NCBI GenBank assembly: GCA_045650505.1
Contig: JAZRRE010000010.1
Coordinates: 1 to 64,000, forward strand
Source of the DNA: RGIG1681 sp045650505
Lineage (GTDB): Bacteria > Bacillota > Clostridia > Christensenellales > UBA1242
Reading direction: 5' to 3'
Length of the DNA stretch: 64,000 nt
The position numbers and the translations under genes are program-made. Within the stretch, counting starts at the first letter, position 1, and the number at the start of each line of letters is the position of its first letter. The notes beneath the pieces were generated by a model. The model was not told the origin of the DNA and did no database searches. It saw only the letters and a list, made by a program, of their open reading frames with translations. Shown here piece after piece: positions 16,112 to 22,400 of this stretch.

Positions 16112-17932
16112 ATGAAAAAAAGAACCAAATGGACTACAGAACTATTAAAAGAGCATATTAAAAGTATAGATAAAGATATTGTAATTGTTGGAGAATATAC
16201 TAACATAGGTTCAAAGATTGAATGTAGTTGTCTAAAATGTAAAAATGTCTGGCATCCAACTGCTGGAAATTTAATTGGCGGGAAATCTCATTGCCCAAAA
16301 TGTAGTAAAATAAATAGTGCTTTATTAAGAAAAAAATCACATGAGGATTTTTTGCAAACAATTCAATCATTAAATCCTAATGTGGAGATTTTAGGAGAAT
16401 ATTTATCTAATAAAAAACGCATTAAGTGTAAATGTAAAATTTGTGGAAAGATTTGGAATCCTATTAGTGGAAGTTTATTGCAAGGATGTGGATGTTCGTC
16501 TTGTGCATATAAAGTAAGAGGGAAAAATCGTAGAACAACACAACTTGATTTTGTTGATAAACTTTCAAAAAGCAATCCTGGAATTGAGATAATTGGTGAA
16601 TATTCAGGAGCTTTTGAACCAATTAAATGCAAATGTAAAGTATGTGGTAATATTTGGAGTCCGAGAGCGCATGATGTTTTATTGGGAAGCGGGTGTCCGG
16701 AATGTTCTCATTCGGCAACATCTTTTGTAGAACAATTTATTTTAAAATCATTTAGAAACGTTTTAGGAATTGAAGAAGTTTTTAGTAGAGATAAAAAAAC
16801 AATAGGAAAAGAACTTGATATCTTTATTCCAAGCTACAATATTGCGATAGAGCCAGGTGCTTGGAGCATGCATAAAAGAGGTGTGAAAAAAGATATCGAA
16901 AAACAGAGATTATGCAAAGAAAAAGGTATTAGATTAATAACTATATATTATGGTTGTAAAGAGAAGTTTGAAGAAAATGAAAATCTAATAATATATACTC
17001 ACAATTTCGAAAGAGAGACATCATTCCATGAATTAAAAGAACTAATTAGTAAACTTTTTGATAAAATTGGTATAGAGTGTAATTTTTCGGATGAAGATTG
17101 GTTAATGTTAAAAAATGAAGCCTATTTATGTTCTAGAAAAATAACAACCAAAGAGTTTGTGGGAAGATTAAGTAACATCAACAGCAATATCATTGTTTTG
17201 GGAGACTATAAATCTTCAAGCGAAAGAATTGAATGTAAGTGTAAAATATGTGGGCACATTTGGAATCCTATAGCGAACACTTTAATGCAAAGAAGAAGCT
17301 GTCCGAAATGTAAAAATCAAGCTACTGGAAATAGATTAAGGTTTTCGCAAGAAAAATTTTTAGAAAAACTACATACACAAAATCCTAATATTATACCTTT
17401 AGAAAAATATATAGATAGCAAAACAAAGATTAAATTTAAATGTCTTAAATGTCAATATGAATGGGAAACTATTCCGGGCATTCTATTTAGTGGGAGTGGA
17501 TGTCCTAATTGTGCCGGTAGACCAAAAATTACAACAGAAAGTTTCAAAAAAAGAATGATTGAGATTAATCCCAATATTGAAATACTGGGAGAATATATAA
17601 ATACTGGAACAAAAATTAAATATAGGTGTAAAGTTTGTGGATATGAAGGATGTGCAACACCTAACTATCTTCAAGATGGAAATAAATGCCTTAATTGTAT
17701 GGGGCGAAGAAATATTAATACAGAAAGTTTTAAAGAACGTATGTTAAGAATCAATCCTAATATAGAAATACTAGGAGAATATAAAAATACAAGCACAAAA
17801 GTCTTATGTTTTTGTAAGGTCTGTAGTTTCGAATGGATGGGCACCCCTAGAGACTTACAAACTGGTCACGGATGTCCGGAATGTGGAAGAAAAAGAAAAG
17901 GAAGAAGAAAAATAACTAACACTCAATCTTAA
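16112..17932 (+). CDS. Seven-zinc-ribbon protein with internal PD-(D/E)XK-like endonuclease domain
   Basis: 606 residues. Seven tandem units of about 55-60 residues are visible, three before and four after a central domain. Each has a short helix, a NPNIEILGEY-like strand, C-x-C-x2-C-G-x-x-W and a closing CPxC, the pattern of the probable zinc-ribbon family seen in phage and mobile endonucleases. The central domain (about residues 205-300: SFVEQFIL, GKELDIFIPSYNIAIEPGAW, KQRLCKEKGIRLITIYYG) looks like a Vsr/DUF559-type nuclease with the D-x(n)-E core. It probably binds nucleic acid through the ribbons and cuts it. The gene is monocistronic, with TGTTATAAT and GAGG upstream, and is directly followed by the hairpin array. 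Confidence 0.75.
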   Translation: MKKRTKWTTELLKEHIKSIDKDIVIVGEYTNIGSKIECSCLKCKNVWHPTAGNLIGGKSHCPKCSKINSALLRKKSHEDFLQTIQSLNPNVEILGEYLSNKKRIKCKCKICGKIWNPISGSLLQGCGCSSCAYKVRGKNRRTTQLDFVDKLSKSNPGIEIIGEYSGAFEPIKCKCKVCGNIWSPRAHDVLLGSGCPECSHSATSFVEQFILKSFRNVLGIEEVFSRDKKTIGKELDIFIPSYNIAIEPGAWSMHKRGVKKDIEKQRLCKEKGIRLITIYYGCKEKFEENENLIIYTHNFERETSFHELKELISKLFDKIGIECNFSDEDWLMLKNEAYLCSRKITTKEFVGRLSNINSNIIVLGDYKSSSERIECKCKICGHIWNPIANTLMQRRSCPKCKNQATGNRLRFSQEKFLEKLHTQNPNIIPLEKYIDSKTKIKFKCLKCQYEWETIPGILFSGSGCPNCAGRPKITTESFKKRMIEINPNIEILGEYINTGTKIKYRCKVCGYEGCATPNYLQDGNKCLNCMGRRNINTESFKERMLRINPNIEILGEYKNTSTKVLCFCKVCSFEWMGTPRDLQTGHGCPECGRKRKGRRKITNTQS

Positions 17933-17949
17933 TGATTGGGCGTTTTTTA
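17922..17949 (+). terminator. Terminator of the zinc-ribbon gene
   Basis: CTCAATC / GATTGGG stem with a 5-nt loop that contains the stop codon, then a T run. It separates the zinc-ribbon gene from the hairpin array. Confidence 0.7.
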
Positions 17950-18370
17950 TTGTCTAATTTTATCGTGTGGACAGATGGTGTCACAGCGGTAGTTGTATAA
18001 TATAAAAAATTAGTGTTTCACCAAATGGTGGTGAAACACTTGTATTATAATAAAATAAATTTTACTGATACGACAAATGGTGTCGAATCACTTGTTGTAT
18101 AATGTGTAAAATTATTTTCCGCTGTAAAAGATGTCTTTACAGCGGACATGATAAAATATTAAAAATTAATTGCCGTGGTATCAGATGGTGATACTTCGGT
18201 AGTGCTAAAATATTAAAAAAATTTTTAACCGCTTGACCAGAGGGTAGTGAATCGGCTATGCAATAATATAGAAAAAATTTCCCGATGGGAACAATGTGGT
18301 TACAACGGGAATGTTAGAATATATAAAATATTTCTTGCGTGTCTAAACGGTGAACACGCGGATATGTAAT
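17950..18370. repeat. Tandem array of eight covarying hairpins with a conserved loop
   Basis: Eight units with a period of 50-56 bp. Loop starts: 17973, 18023, 18075, 18129, 18183, 18239, 18293, 18346. The loop is AGATGGT or AAATGGT in units 1-3 and 5, near it in 4 and 6 (AGATGTC, AGAGGGT), and drifted in 7 and 8. The stems differ in sequence from unit to unit yet stay paired, for example GTGTTTCACC / GGTGAAACAC in unit 2 and TCCGCTGTAAA / TTTACAGCGGA in unit 4. After each stem comes an AT-rich linker like TTGTATAATATAAAAAATT, which also resembles a -10 element on the plus strand. Units 2-8 have no open frame linking them. The last linker runs into AGGAGG and an ATG immediately followed by TAA (18395). 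Confidence 0.8.
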
Positions 18371-18487
18371 AATTAACGAAAGGAGGTGTAAGAGAATGTA
18401 AAAATTATTTGGAAAGTCTTGGTTATTATGAAAAGTCCATATAAGTCGATAATATTGGATTATTTTATAGTAAGCAGGATAAGAGTT

Positions 18488-18670
18488 GTATGCATTTTGA
18501 CAAATTTTTAGGTTTAAAATCCCTAAAAATCAGCACTTTTGACGTATGCACTTTTCAAAAGTCGCTGTTTACAAATTTGCATACACTCCCTTTGTTTCGG
18601 CAAGTAGGAAACCTACTTCCATTTTGGCTTAATTAAGCCACTTTTACATTGCTCGATGCAAGTAAATTTT
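18488..18670. other. Cluster of stem-loops downstream of the array
   Basis: Five close hairpins inside about 180 bp: ATTTTTAGG / CCTAAAAAT (18504-18530), ACTTTTGA / TCAAAAGT (18535-18561), AAGTAGG / CCTACTT with an AAA loop (18602-18618), the perfect 16-bp palindrome TGGCTTAATTAAGCCA (18625-18640), and TTAC-a-TTGC / GCAA-GTAA (about 18645-18665). GTATGCA (18488-18494) and TGCATAC (18578-18584) could close a multibranch structure around the first two, and another GTATGCA lies at 18544. It holds no convincing gene. It could be a structured RNA, or a DNA site such as an origin or transfer region. Confidence 0.6.
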
Positions 18671-18695
18671 ATTAGTTTATAGGAGGTAAATTTTT

Positions 18696-18710
18696 ATGAT
18701 TAAGGAGTAA
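18696..18710 (+). CDS. Four-codon leader ORF (MIKE)
   Basis: AGGAGGT at 18681-18687 is followed by ATG ATT AAG GAG TAA. The AAGGAG codons of this tiny frame are themselves the ribosome binding site of the next gene (ATG 18713, two bases after the stop). This arrangement would couple translation of the 68-residue protein to ribosomes arriving at the leader. Confidence 0.5.
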   Translation: MIKE

Positions 18711-18712
18711 CA

Positions 18713-18919
18713 ATGAGTAAAAAATTAAAATCAATTTCTTATGCTAAAAACATACAAAGCATAAATCTAATCACAAACAAAGAAAGAAAAGGACAATCTA
18801 ATTTTTATTCGTCAGTAATTGAAAATTGTGGAACAACACTTGCAAATTTACTAATAGACTACATTAAAAAAGATGGAGATATAAATAATCTCACACCTGA
18901 TAATATTTTTAAAAAATGA
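18713..18919 (+). CDS. Small hypothetical protein
   Basis: 68 residues, basic N-terminal half, no membrane segment: MSKKLKSISYAKNIQS..., then an acidic, helical tail ending IFKK. It has an excellent ribosome binding site that doubles as codons of the 4-codon leader ORF, so it is probably expressed. It is the only gene on the plus strand directly downstream of the hairpin array and stem-loop cluster, and its transcript may carry them as a long structured leader. It ends five bases from the stop of the convergent membrane-protein gene, with no obvious terminator between. I do not recognise the family. Confidence 0.6.
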   Translation: MSKKLKSISYAKNIQSINLITNKERKGQSNFYSSVIENCGTTLANLLIDYIKKDGDINNLTPDNIFKK

Positions 18920-18923
18920 TTTT

Positions 18924-19733
18924 TTAATCTTGTTTAAAATAATGTAGGTAAGATAAATCTTTTTTATTAACCTTTTTTAAATATTCTTTTTTTACAAATC
19001 CAGCATCTTTAGAGTTCTCTTTTATTGAGTAGTATTCAATAAATTTAAAGAATGAGAGGTTTTCATCTTTTTCAATAAGAGTTTTTACTGAGTTTAGTAA
19101 AAAATGGTATGTATCAGGAATCGCTTCGGTAATCCTATTGTCGTTAAAAATTTCGATAATCCAGTTATAATCATAAATGATATTTTCAAGCAACTTTTCA
19201 ATTTCTAAATCAATAATTCCATTAATAGCACTTGCATATAGGCGATTGTTTATGTTGTTTAAAAAGAATTTAAAGTTTTTTCTTTGCTTTACAAGAAAAT
19301 GTACATCGTCCATAATTTTGATTTGTTTTTCATAAGAAAATTTTGTAAATTTTTTAAACTTTTCTTTATATTGTTCACTTTGATATTCTAGCATTTCAAT
19401 AGTTTTTAAATTAGATTTATCAAGAAGAAAACTAGAATAATATAAAAATTCTGCAACGAATTTTTTTACATCTGAATAAAATAATGCCTTTAGATTTTGC
19501 TTTGTGTTATGTGATGAAATTATATGAATAATTTCAACAAGCAAAGAAACAATGCCTGAAGTTAATAGTCCTGTGCCTACACTTATATAAACACTATTTA
19601 AGGAATCGTTGGCTTTGATAATGAAGAAGATTCCAAGCCCCAATATAAAAATATTTAATATAATTAAACAATTGTTTAGAGATAAAAAACATTCTAATTT
19701 TTTAGCAAACTTATGTTTTTTTGTTTTTTCCAT
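18924..19733 (-). CDS. Two-span membrane protein co-transcribed with an XRE regulator
   Basis: 269 residues. Two hydrophobic segments, about 18-40 (CLIILNIFILGLGIFFIIKA) and 48-70 (SVYISVGTGLLTSGIVSLLVEII), are followed by a soluble helical domain of about 190 residues. The ATG is two bases beyond the stop of the XRE gene, so the pair forms an operon on the minus strand. In mobile elements such membrane proteins next to a repressor can be immunity or superinfection-exclusion factors; that is a guess. No enzyme motif is visible. Confidence 0.65.
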   Translation of the reverse strand: MEKTKKHKFAKKLECFLSLNNCLIILNIFILGLGIFFIIKANDSLNSVYISVGTGLLTSGIVSLLVEIIHIISSHNTKQNLKALFYSDVKKFVAEFLYYSSFLLDKSNLKTIEMLEYQSEQYKEKFKKFTKFSYEKQIKIMDDVHFLVKQRKNFKFFLNNINNRLYASAINGIIDLEIEKLLENIIYDYNWIIEIFNDNRITEAIPDTYHFLLNSVKTLIEKDENLSFFKFIEYYSIKENSKDAGFVKKEYLKKVNKKDLSYLHYFKQD

Positions 19734-19734
19734 A

Positions 19735-19938
19735 CTAATTTTCCAATCCTATTAAATAATCTGATGAGCAACCAAAGAAGTGACAAAGTATAATTATGCT
19801 GTCAATATTTGGAACTCTTAAATTCTTTTCCCAACGGTTAATACAAGCTGTGCTTATATTAACTTTTTTAGATAATTCATATTGTGTAAGATTTTGTTCT
19901 TCTCTTAACTCTTTTAATCTTTCTGCGAACTTGTTCAT
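19735..19938 (-). CDS. XRE-family repressor
   Basis: 67 residues, nearly all helix-turn-helix: LKELREEQNLTQYELSKKVNISTACINRWEKNLRVPNIDSIIILCHFFGCSSDYLIG. This is a Cro/CI-type DNA-binding domain without a dimerisation or protease domain. AAGGAG precedes the ATG. It is divergent from a second small XRE gene, and three identical TACCAAATGGTA palindromes lie between them, the nearest overlapping its own promoter. By analogy with phage switches it should repress the recombinase operon and itself. Confidence 0.85.
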   Translation of the reverse strand: MNKFAERLKELREEQNLTQYELSKKVNISTACINRWEKNLRVPNIDSIIILCHFFGCSSDYLIGLEN

Positions 19939-19965
19939 ACTTACTCCTTATTTTGAATTAGTATA

Positions 19966-20039
19966 TACCAAATGGTAATAAAATACTTGACTTTTACCAA
20001 ATGGTAAATATATAATATATATGCATATACCAAATGGTA
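19966..20039. promoter_or_regulatory. Three identical operator palindromes
   Basis: The perfect 12-bp palindrome TACCAAATGGTA occurs at 19966-19977, 19995-20006 and 20028-20039 (start-to-start spacing 29 and 33 bp). The middle copy lies exactly between the -35 and -10 of the rightward promoter, the third just after its start point, and the first overlaps the leftward promoter region (TATACT on the minus strand). This is a classic two-way repressor switch. Confidence 0.85.
19987..20016 (+). promoter_or_regulatory. Rightward promoter of the recombinase operon
   Basis: TTGACT (19987-19992), 18-bp spacer containing operator 2, TATAAT (20011-20016). It reads into the small XRE gene and the serine recombinase. 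Confidence 0.8.
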
Positions 20040-20052
20040 AAATGGAGTAATT

Positions 20053-20253
20053 ATGAAAAATACAATTAAAACTGAAATTATAGAAAAATATATAAATGAA
20101 AACAAATTAAGCAAAACGAAATTCTGTAAAATGTGTAAGATTAGTCCTAGCACATTAAATAAGATTATGACTAATGATGATAACTTTGGAATAATTGCAC
20201 TTTTTAAGATTGCAAGAGTAATTAAGGTTCATGTATATCAAATGTTTAATTAG
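20053..20253 (+). CDS. Small XRE/Cro-like regulator
   Basis: 66 residues with a helix-turn-helix: KYINENKLSKTKFCKMCKISPSTLNKIMTNDDNFGIIALFKIARVIKVHVYQMF. TGGAG lies ahead of the ATG. It is the first gene of the rightward transcript and the recombinase gene follows 11 bases later, so it plays the Cro or excision-control position. It may bind the same three palindromes as the divergent repressor and so favour recombinase expression once made. Confidence 0.8.
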   Translation: MKNTIKTEIIEKYINENKLSKTKFCKMCKISPSTLNKIMTNDDNFGIIALFKIARVIKVHVYQMFN

Positions 20254-20264
20254 GAGGTATTATA

Positions 20265-21806
20265 TTGAAAAAAAGAGCTGTTATATATGCGAGATTTAGT
20301 TCGCATAGTCAAACTGAACAATCTATTGAAGGTCAACTTCGTGAGTGTTATGAGTTTGCAAGAAGAAACAAATATATAGTTTTGGAAGAATATATTGATA
20401 GAGCAATTTCTGGAACAACAGACAAAAGACCTGATTTCTTGCGAATGATAGAAGATGGCAAGAGTAAAAACTTTGATTATGTTATTGTTTACCAATTAGA
20501 TAGATTTGCAAGAAATAGATATGATAGTGCTCACTATAAAAATATTCTCCATAAAAATGGTATTAAGGTTTTATCGGCAAAAGAAAATATTTCAGACGAA
20601 CCAAGCGGTTCCCTTATGGAATCTGTTTTGGAAGGTATGGCAGAATATTATTCCAGAGAATTAGCACAAAAGGTTAAAAGAGGTATAAGAGAAAGTTTGA
20701 TTAAGGGAAATTATATAGGTGGTTATATCTTGTATGGGTATAATGTTGAGAATAAAAAGTATGTGATAAACGAAAAAGAAAGTGCTATTATAAGACAAGT
20801 TTTTGAAAACTATGCTAATGGCATTAAGGCACAAGAAATAGTTAATGAATTAAACAACAAAGGACTTAAAACAAAATATGGCAGAGATTGGACTTTAAAC
20901 ATAATTGCTAAAATGTTACGAAATCCTAAATATATTGGAAAGTGCATTATAAACGAAGTTGAGTATGATAATGTTTTTCCACCAATTATTGATGAAAAGA
21001 TATTTAAACAATGTAATGATATTATGGATTCACACAAACATAGACAAAGAAAAGAAATAGATGATGAAGATATTTATATTTTAAGTGGAAAACTTTATTG
21101 TGGTGAGTGTGGTCATTTAATGACTGCTGAAACAGGAACAAGTTCAACAGGTGTTGTTTATAGATATTACAAATGTTTTGGTAAAAAGAAACGAGCGAAT
21201 AATTGTGGCAAACATAATGTTAAAAAAGATGAGATTGAGAACTTTGTTTTTGAAAAGACAAAAGAATATGTCTTGGAACCTAAAACTACTGAAAGTATAG
21301 CCACAGTTGTTGTAGATAAGTTTAATAGCGAACTTGCTAATAACTATGTTTTAATCAAACTACAAGAAGCATTAAAAGAAAAAACAAGAGCAATAAACTC
21401 TATGCTTGATGCTATTGAAAAAGGAATTTACACAAGGTCAACCCAAGAAAGATTGCTTAAACTTGAACAAGAACAAGCAGAACTTGAAGATAAAATTGCT
21501 TATGAAGAAAGTCATCAACTTAAACCACTTGAAAAGTCTAAAATTGTTGAGTTTTTAAAAATATATGCAAAACAGAAATTTGAAAGCAAAAGAGATAGAA
21601 ATGATTTCTTTAATAACTTCATTTCAAGAGTTAACTTATTTGATGACCGAATTACAATTGTTTATAATACAAGTCTAAATCCTGCAACTGAAATATACAA
21701 TAGACCCGAAAGCGACCCCGATGACGACACAAATGATAGTGGCACAACAATTTATAAGCAAGATGTGGAATTGACTGAAAATGACATAAAAAAAATTGCC
21801 GTTTGA
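20265..21806 (+). CDS. Large serine recombinase (site-specific integrase)
   Basis: 513 residues, TTG start with AGGAGGT upstream. The N-terminal resolvase domain has YARFSS with catalytic Ser12, IEGQL, and YQLDRFARN. A recombinase domain follows (about 160-270), then a zinc ribbon with CGECGHLM near 280 and Cys residues in the region CFGKKKRANNCGKH, then a coiled coil (about 350-430). This is the layout of large serine integrases of phages and integrative elements, which act at short attachment sites without host factors apart from a directionality protein. The last codons and stop lie inside the terminator of the adjacent tRNA-Ser gene, which marks this as the edge of the integrated element. 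Confidence 0.92.
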   Translation: MKKRAVIYARFSSHSQTEQSIEGQLRECYEFARRNKYIVLEEYIDRAISGTTDKRPDFLRMIEDGKSKNFDYVIVYQLDRFARNRYDSAHYKNILHKNGIKVLSAKENISDEPSGSLMESVLEGMAEYYSRELAQKVKRGIRESLIKGNYIGGYILYGYNVENKKYVINEKESAIIRQVFENYANGIKAQEIVNELNNKGLKTKYGRDWTLNIIAKMLRNPKYIGKCIINEVEYDNVFPPIIDEKIFKQCNDIMDSHKHRQRKEIDDEDIYILSGKLYCGECGHLMTAETGTSSTGVVYRYYKCFGKKKRANNCGKHNVKKDEIENFVFEKTKEYVLEPKTTESIATVVVDKFNSELANNYVLIKLQEALKEKTRAINSMLDAIEKGIYTRSTQERLLKLEQEQAELEDKIAYEESHQLKPLEKSKIVEFLKIYAKQKFESKRDRNDFFNNFISRVNLFDDRITIVYNTSLNPATEIYNRPESDPDDDTNDSGTTIYKQDVELTENDIKKIAV

Positions 21807-21824
21807 CTTTTCGTTCAAACGACA
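21789..21824 (-). terminator. Terminator of tRNA-Ser, overlapping the recombinase 3' end
   Basis: On the minus strand TTGTCGTTTGA / TCAAACGGCAA (one G-T pair) is followed by TTTTTTT. It lies just downstream of the tRNA-Ser 3' end and contains the last two codons and stop of the recombinase gene. Confidence 0.75.
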
Positions 21825-21830
21825 ATTGTC

Positions 21831-21918
21831 TGGCGGAGAGTTAGGGATTCGAACCCCAGATAGCTTTCACTATGCCAGTTTTCAAGACTGGTGTATTCAA
21901 CCGCTCTACCAACTCTCC
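21831..21918 (-). tRNA. tRNA-Ser (anticodon UGA)
   Basis: A complete 88-base gene with encoded CCA. Acceptor arms GGAGAGT / ACTCTCC, D-arm with GGTAGAGCGG, anticodon loop CTTGAAA between CAGT-type arms, a long variable arm of the serine type, and GGTTCGAATC in the T-arm. The 3' end faces the serine recombinase, 25 bp away. Confidence 0.95.
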
Positions 21919-21955
21919 ATATTTAGTTTTTGTGTTAACTTGGTTAACGAGTATT

Positions 21956-21984
21956 AGTATATGTTATATTGAACAAAAAATCAA
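21956..21984 (-). promoter_or_regulatory. Promoter of tRNA-Ser
   Basis: On the minus strand TTGATT, 17-bp spacer, TATACT. The leader contains GTTAAC-caa-GTTAAC, a small hairpin, before the tRNA 5' end. Confidence 0.65.
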
Positions 21985-22094
21985 GTGTTTTTTAGAAAAA
22001 TTTTTATATTTTTTGTTTATTGATATTTTTATTTTACAAGTATTTTTATTTGATGATTAAATTTTATATTTTCAGGATTGCAAGTTTTTTGTTC

Positions 22095-22214
22095 AAAAAA
22101 AGGAAGTCAAACGACTTCCTTTTATAATGAAGGTGGGCGTGGTTTAATTTACCCCACATCTCTTTTACCCATAAAGGGGTGCAGAATTACCACTAAATCT
22201 TCTACCTCTTCATT
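22095..22214 (-). ncRNA. Structured small RNA of unknown family
   Basis: About 120 nt on the minus strand. It has a consensus promoter (below) whose predicted start falls at the base of a long helix: AATGAA / TTCATT, GGT / ACC, GTGGT / ACCAC, AATT / AATT, ACCCC / GGGGT, nested in that order through bulges. ACCC can instead pair with a nearer GGGT, giving two alternative folds at the tip. The domain (22126-22214) is followed by a strong terminator AAGGAAGTC / GACTTCCTT with a T tail. There is no reading frame. It lacks the GGAA-loop core of SRP RNA and matches no RNA family I know. Confidence 0.65.
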
Positions 22215-22220
22215 GTTAAT

Positions 22221-22249
22221 ATTATATATAATATTTTCTTTTTTGTAAA
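22221..22249 (-). promoter_or_regulatory. Promoter of the small RNA
   Basis: On the minus strand TTTACA, exactly 17 bp, TATAAT. Start expected near 22214. Confidence 0.7.
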
Positions 22250-22335
22250 GATGAAAGGGAAAATACATTTTAATTTGAGATAATTTTCATTTTTGAGCAA
22301 AGGTTACAAAGTTGGTTTTAAATTGGGTGTAAGCA

Positions 22336-22364
22336 TTGCAACAAGAGGTGATTTATGGTATAAT
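22336..22364 (+). promoter_or_regulatory. Promoter of the helicase-nuclease gene
   Basis: TTGCAA, 17-bp spacer, TATAAT, with TGG before the -10. AAAGGAG precedes ATG 22401, which argues against the longer frame starting at 22293. Confidence 0.65.
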
Positions 22365-22400
22365 AGATGTGCTGAAAATTTATCTTTAAAGGAGTGTTTA

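Noticed and set aside
17950..18370. CRISPR array
   Set aside because: The repeated part is only a 7-base loop plus an AT-rich linker; the variable parts are self-complementary stems rather than unrelated spacers, and no cas gene is present.
17950..18370. TIGR-type guide array
   Set aside because: Dual variable segments around a fixed loop are suggestive, but the arms are fully complementary to each other, units are longer than the 36-nt guides described, and no Nop-domain Tas protein was found. Kept only as a comparison in the finding.
18428..18511. 27-codon ORF starting at 18428
   Set aside because: No ribosome binding site, and it ends inside the first hairpin of the stem-loop cluster.
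17950..18712. Type III toxin-antitoxin RNA repeats
   Set aside because: Those repeats are nearly identical and precede a ToxN-like endoribonuclease; the downstream 68-residue protein does not resemble one.
21813..22112. TCAAACGAC shared by the tRNA-Ser terminator and the small-RNA terminator
   Set aside because: Both lie in terminator stems; nine bases of similarity with different flanks are not enough to call an attachment repeat.
22095..22214. SRP (4.5S) RNA
   Set aside because: Location near tRNA-Ser and size fit, but the GGAA tetraloop and the flanking symmetric and asymmetric loops of domain IV cannot be found.
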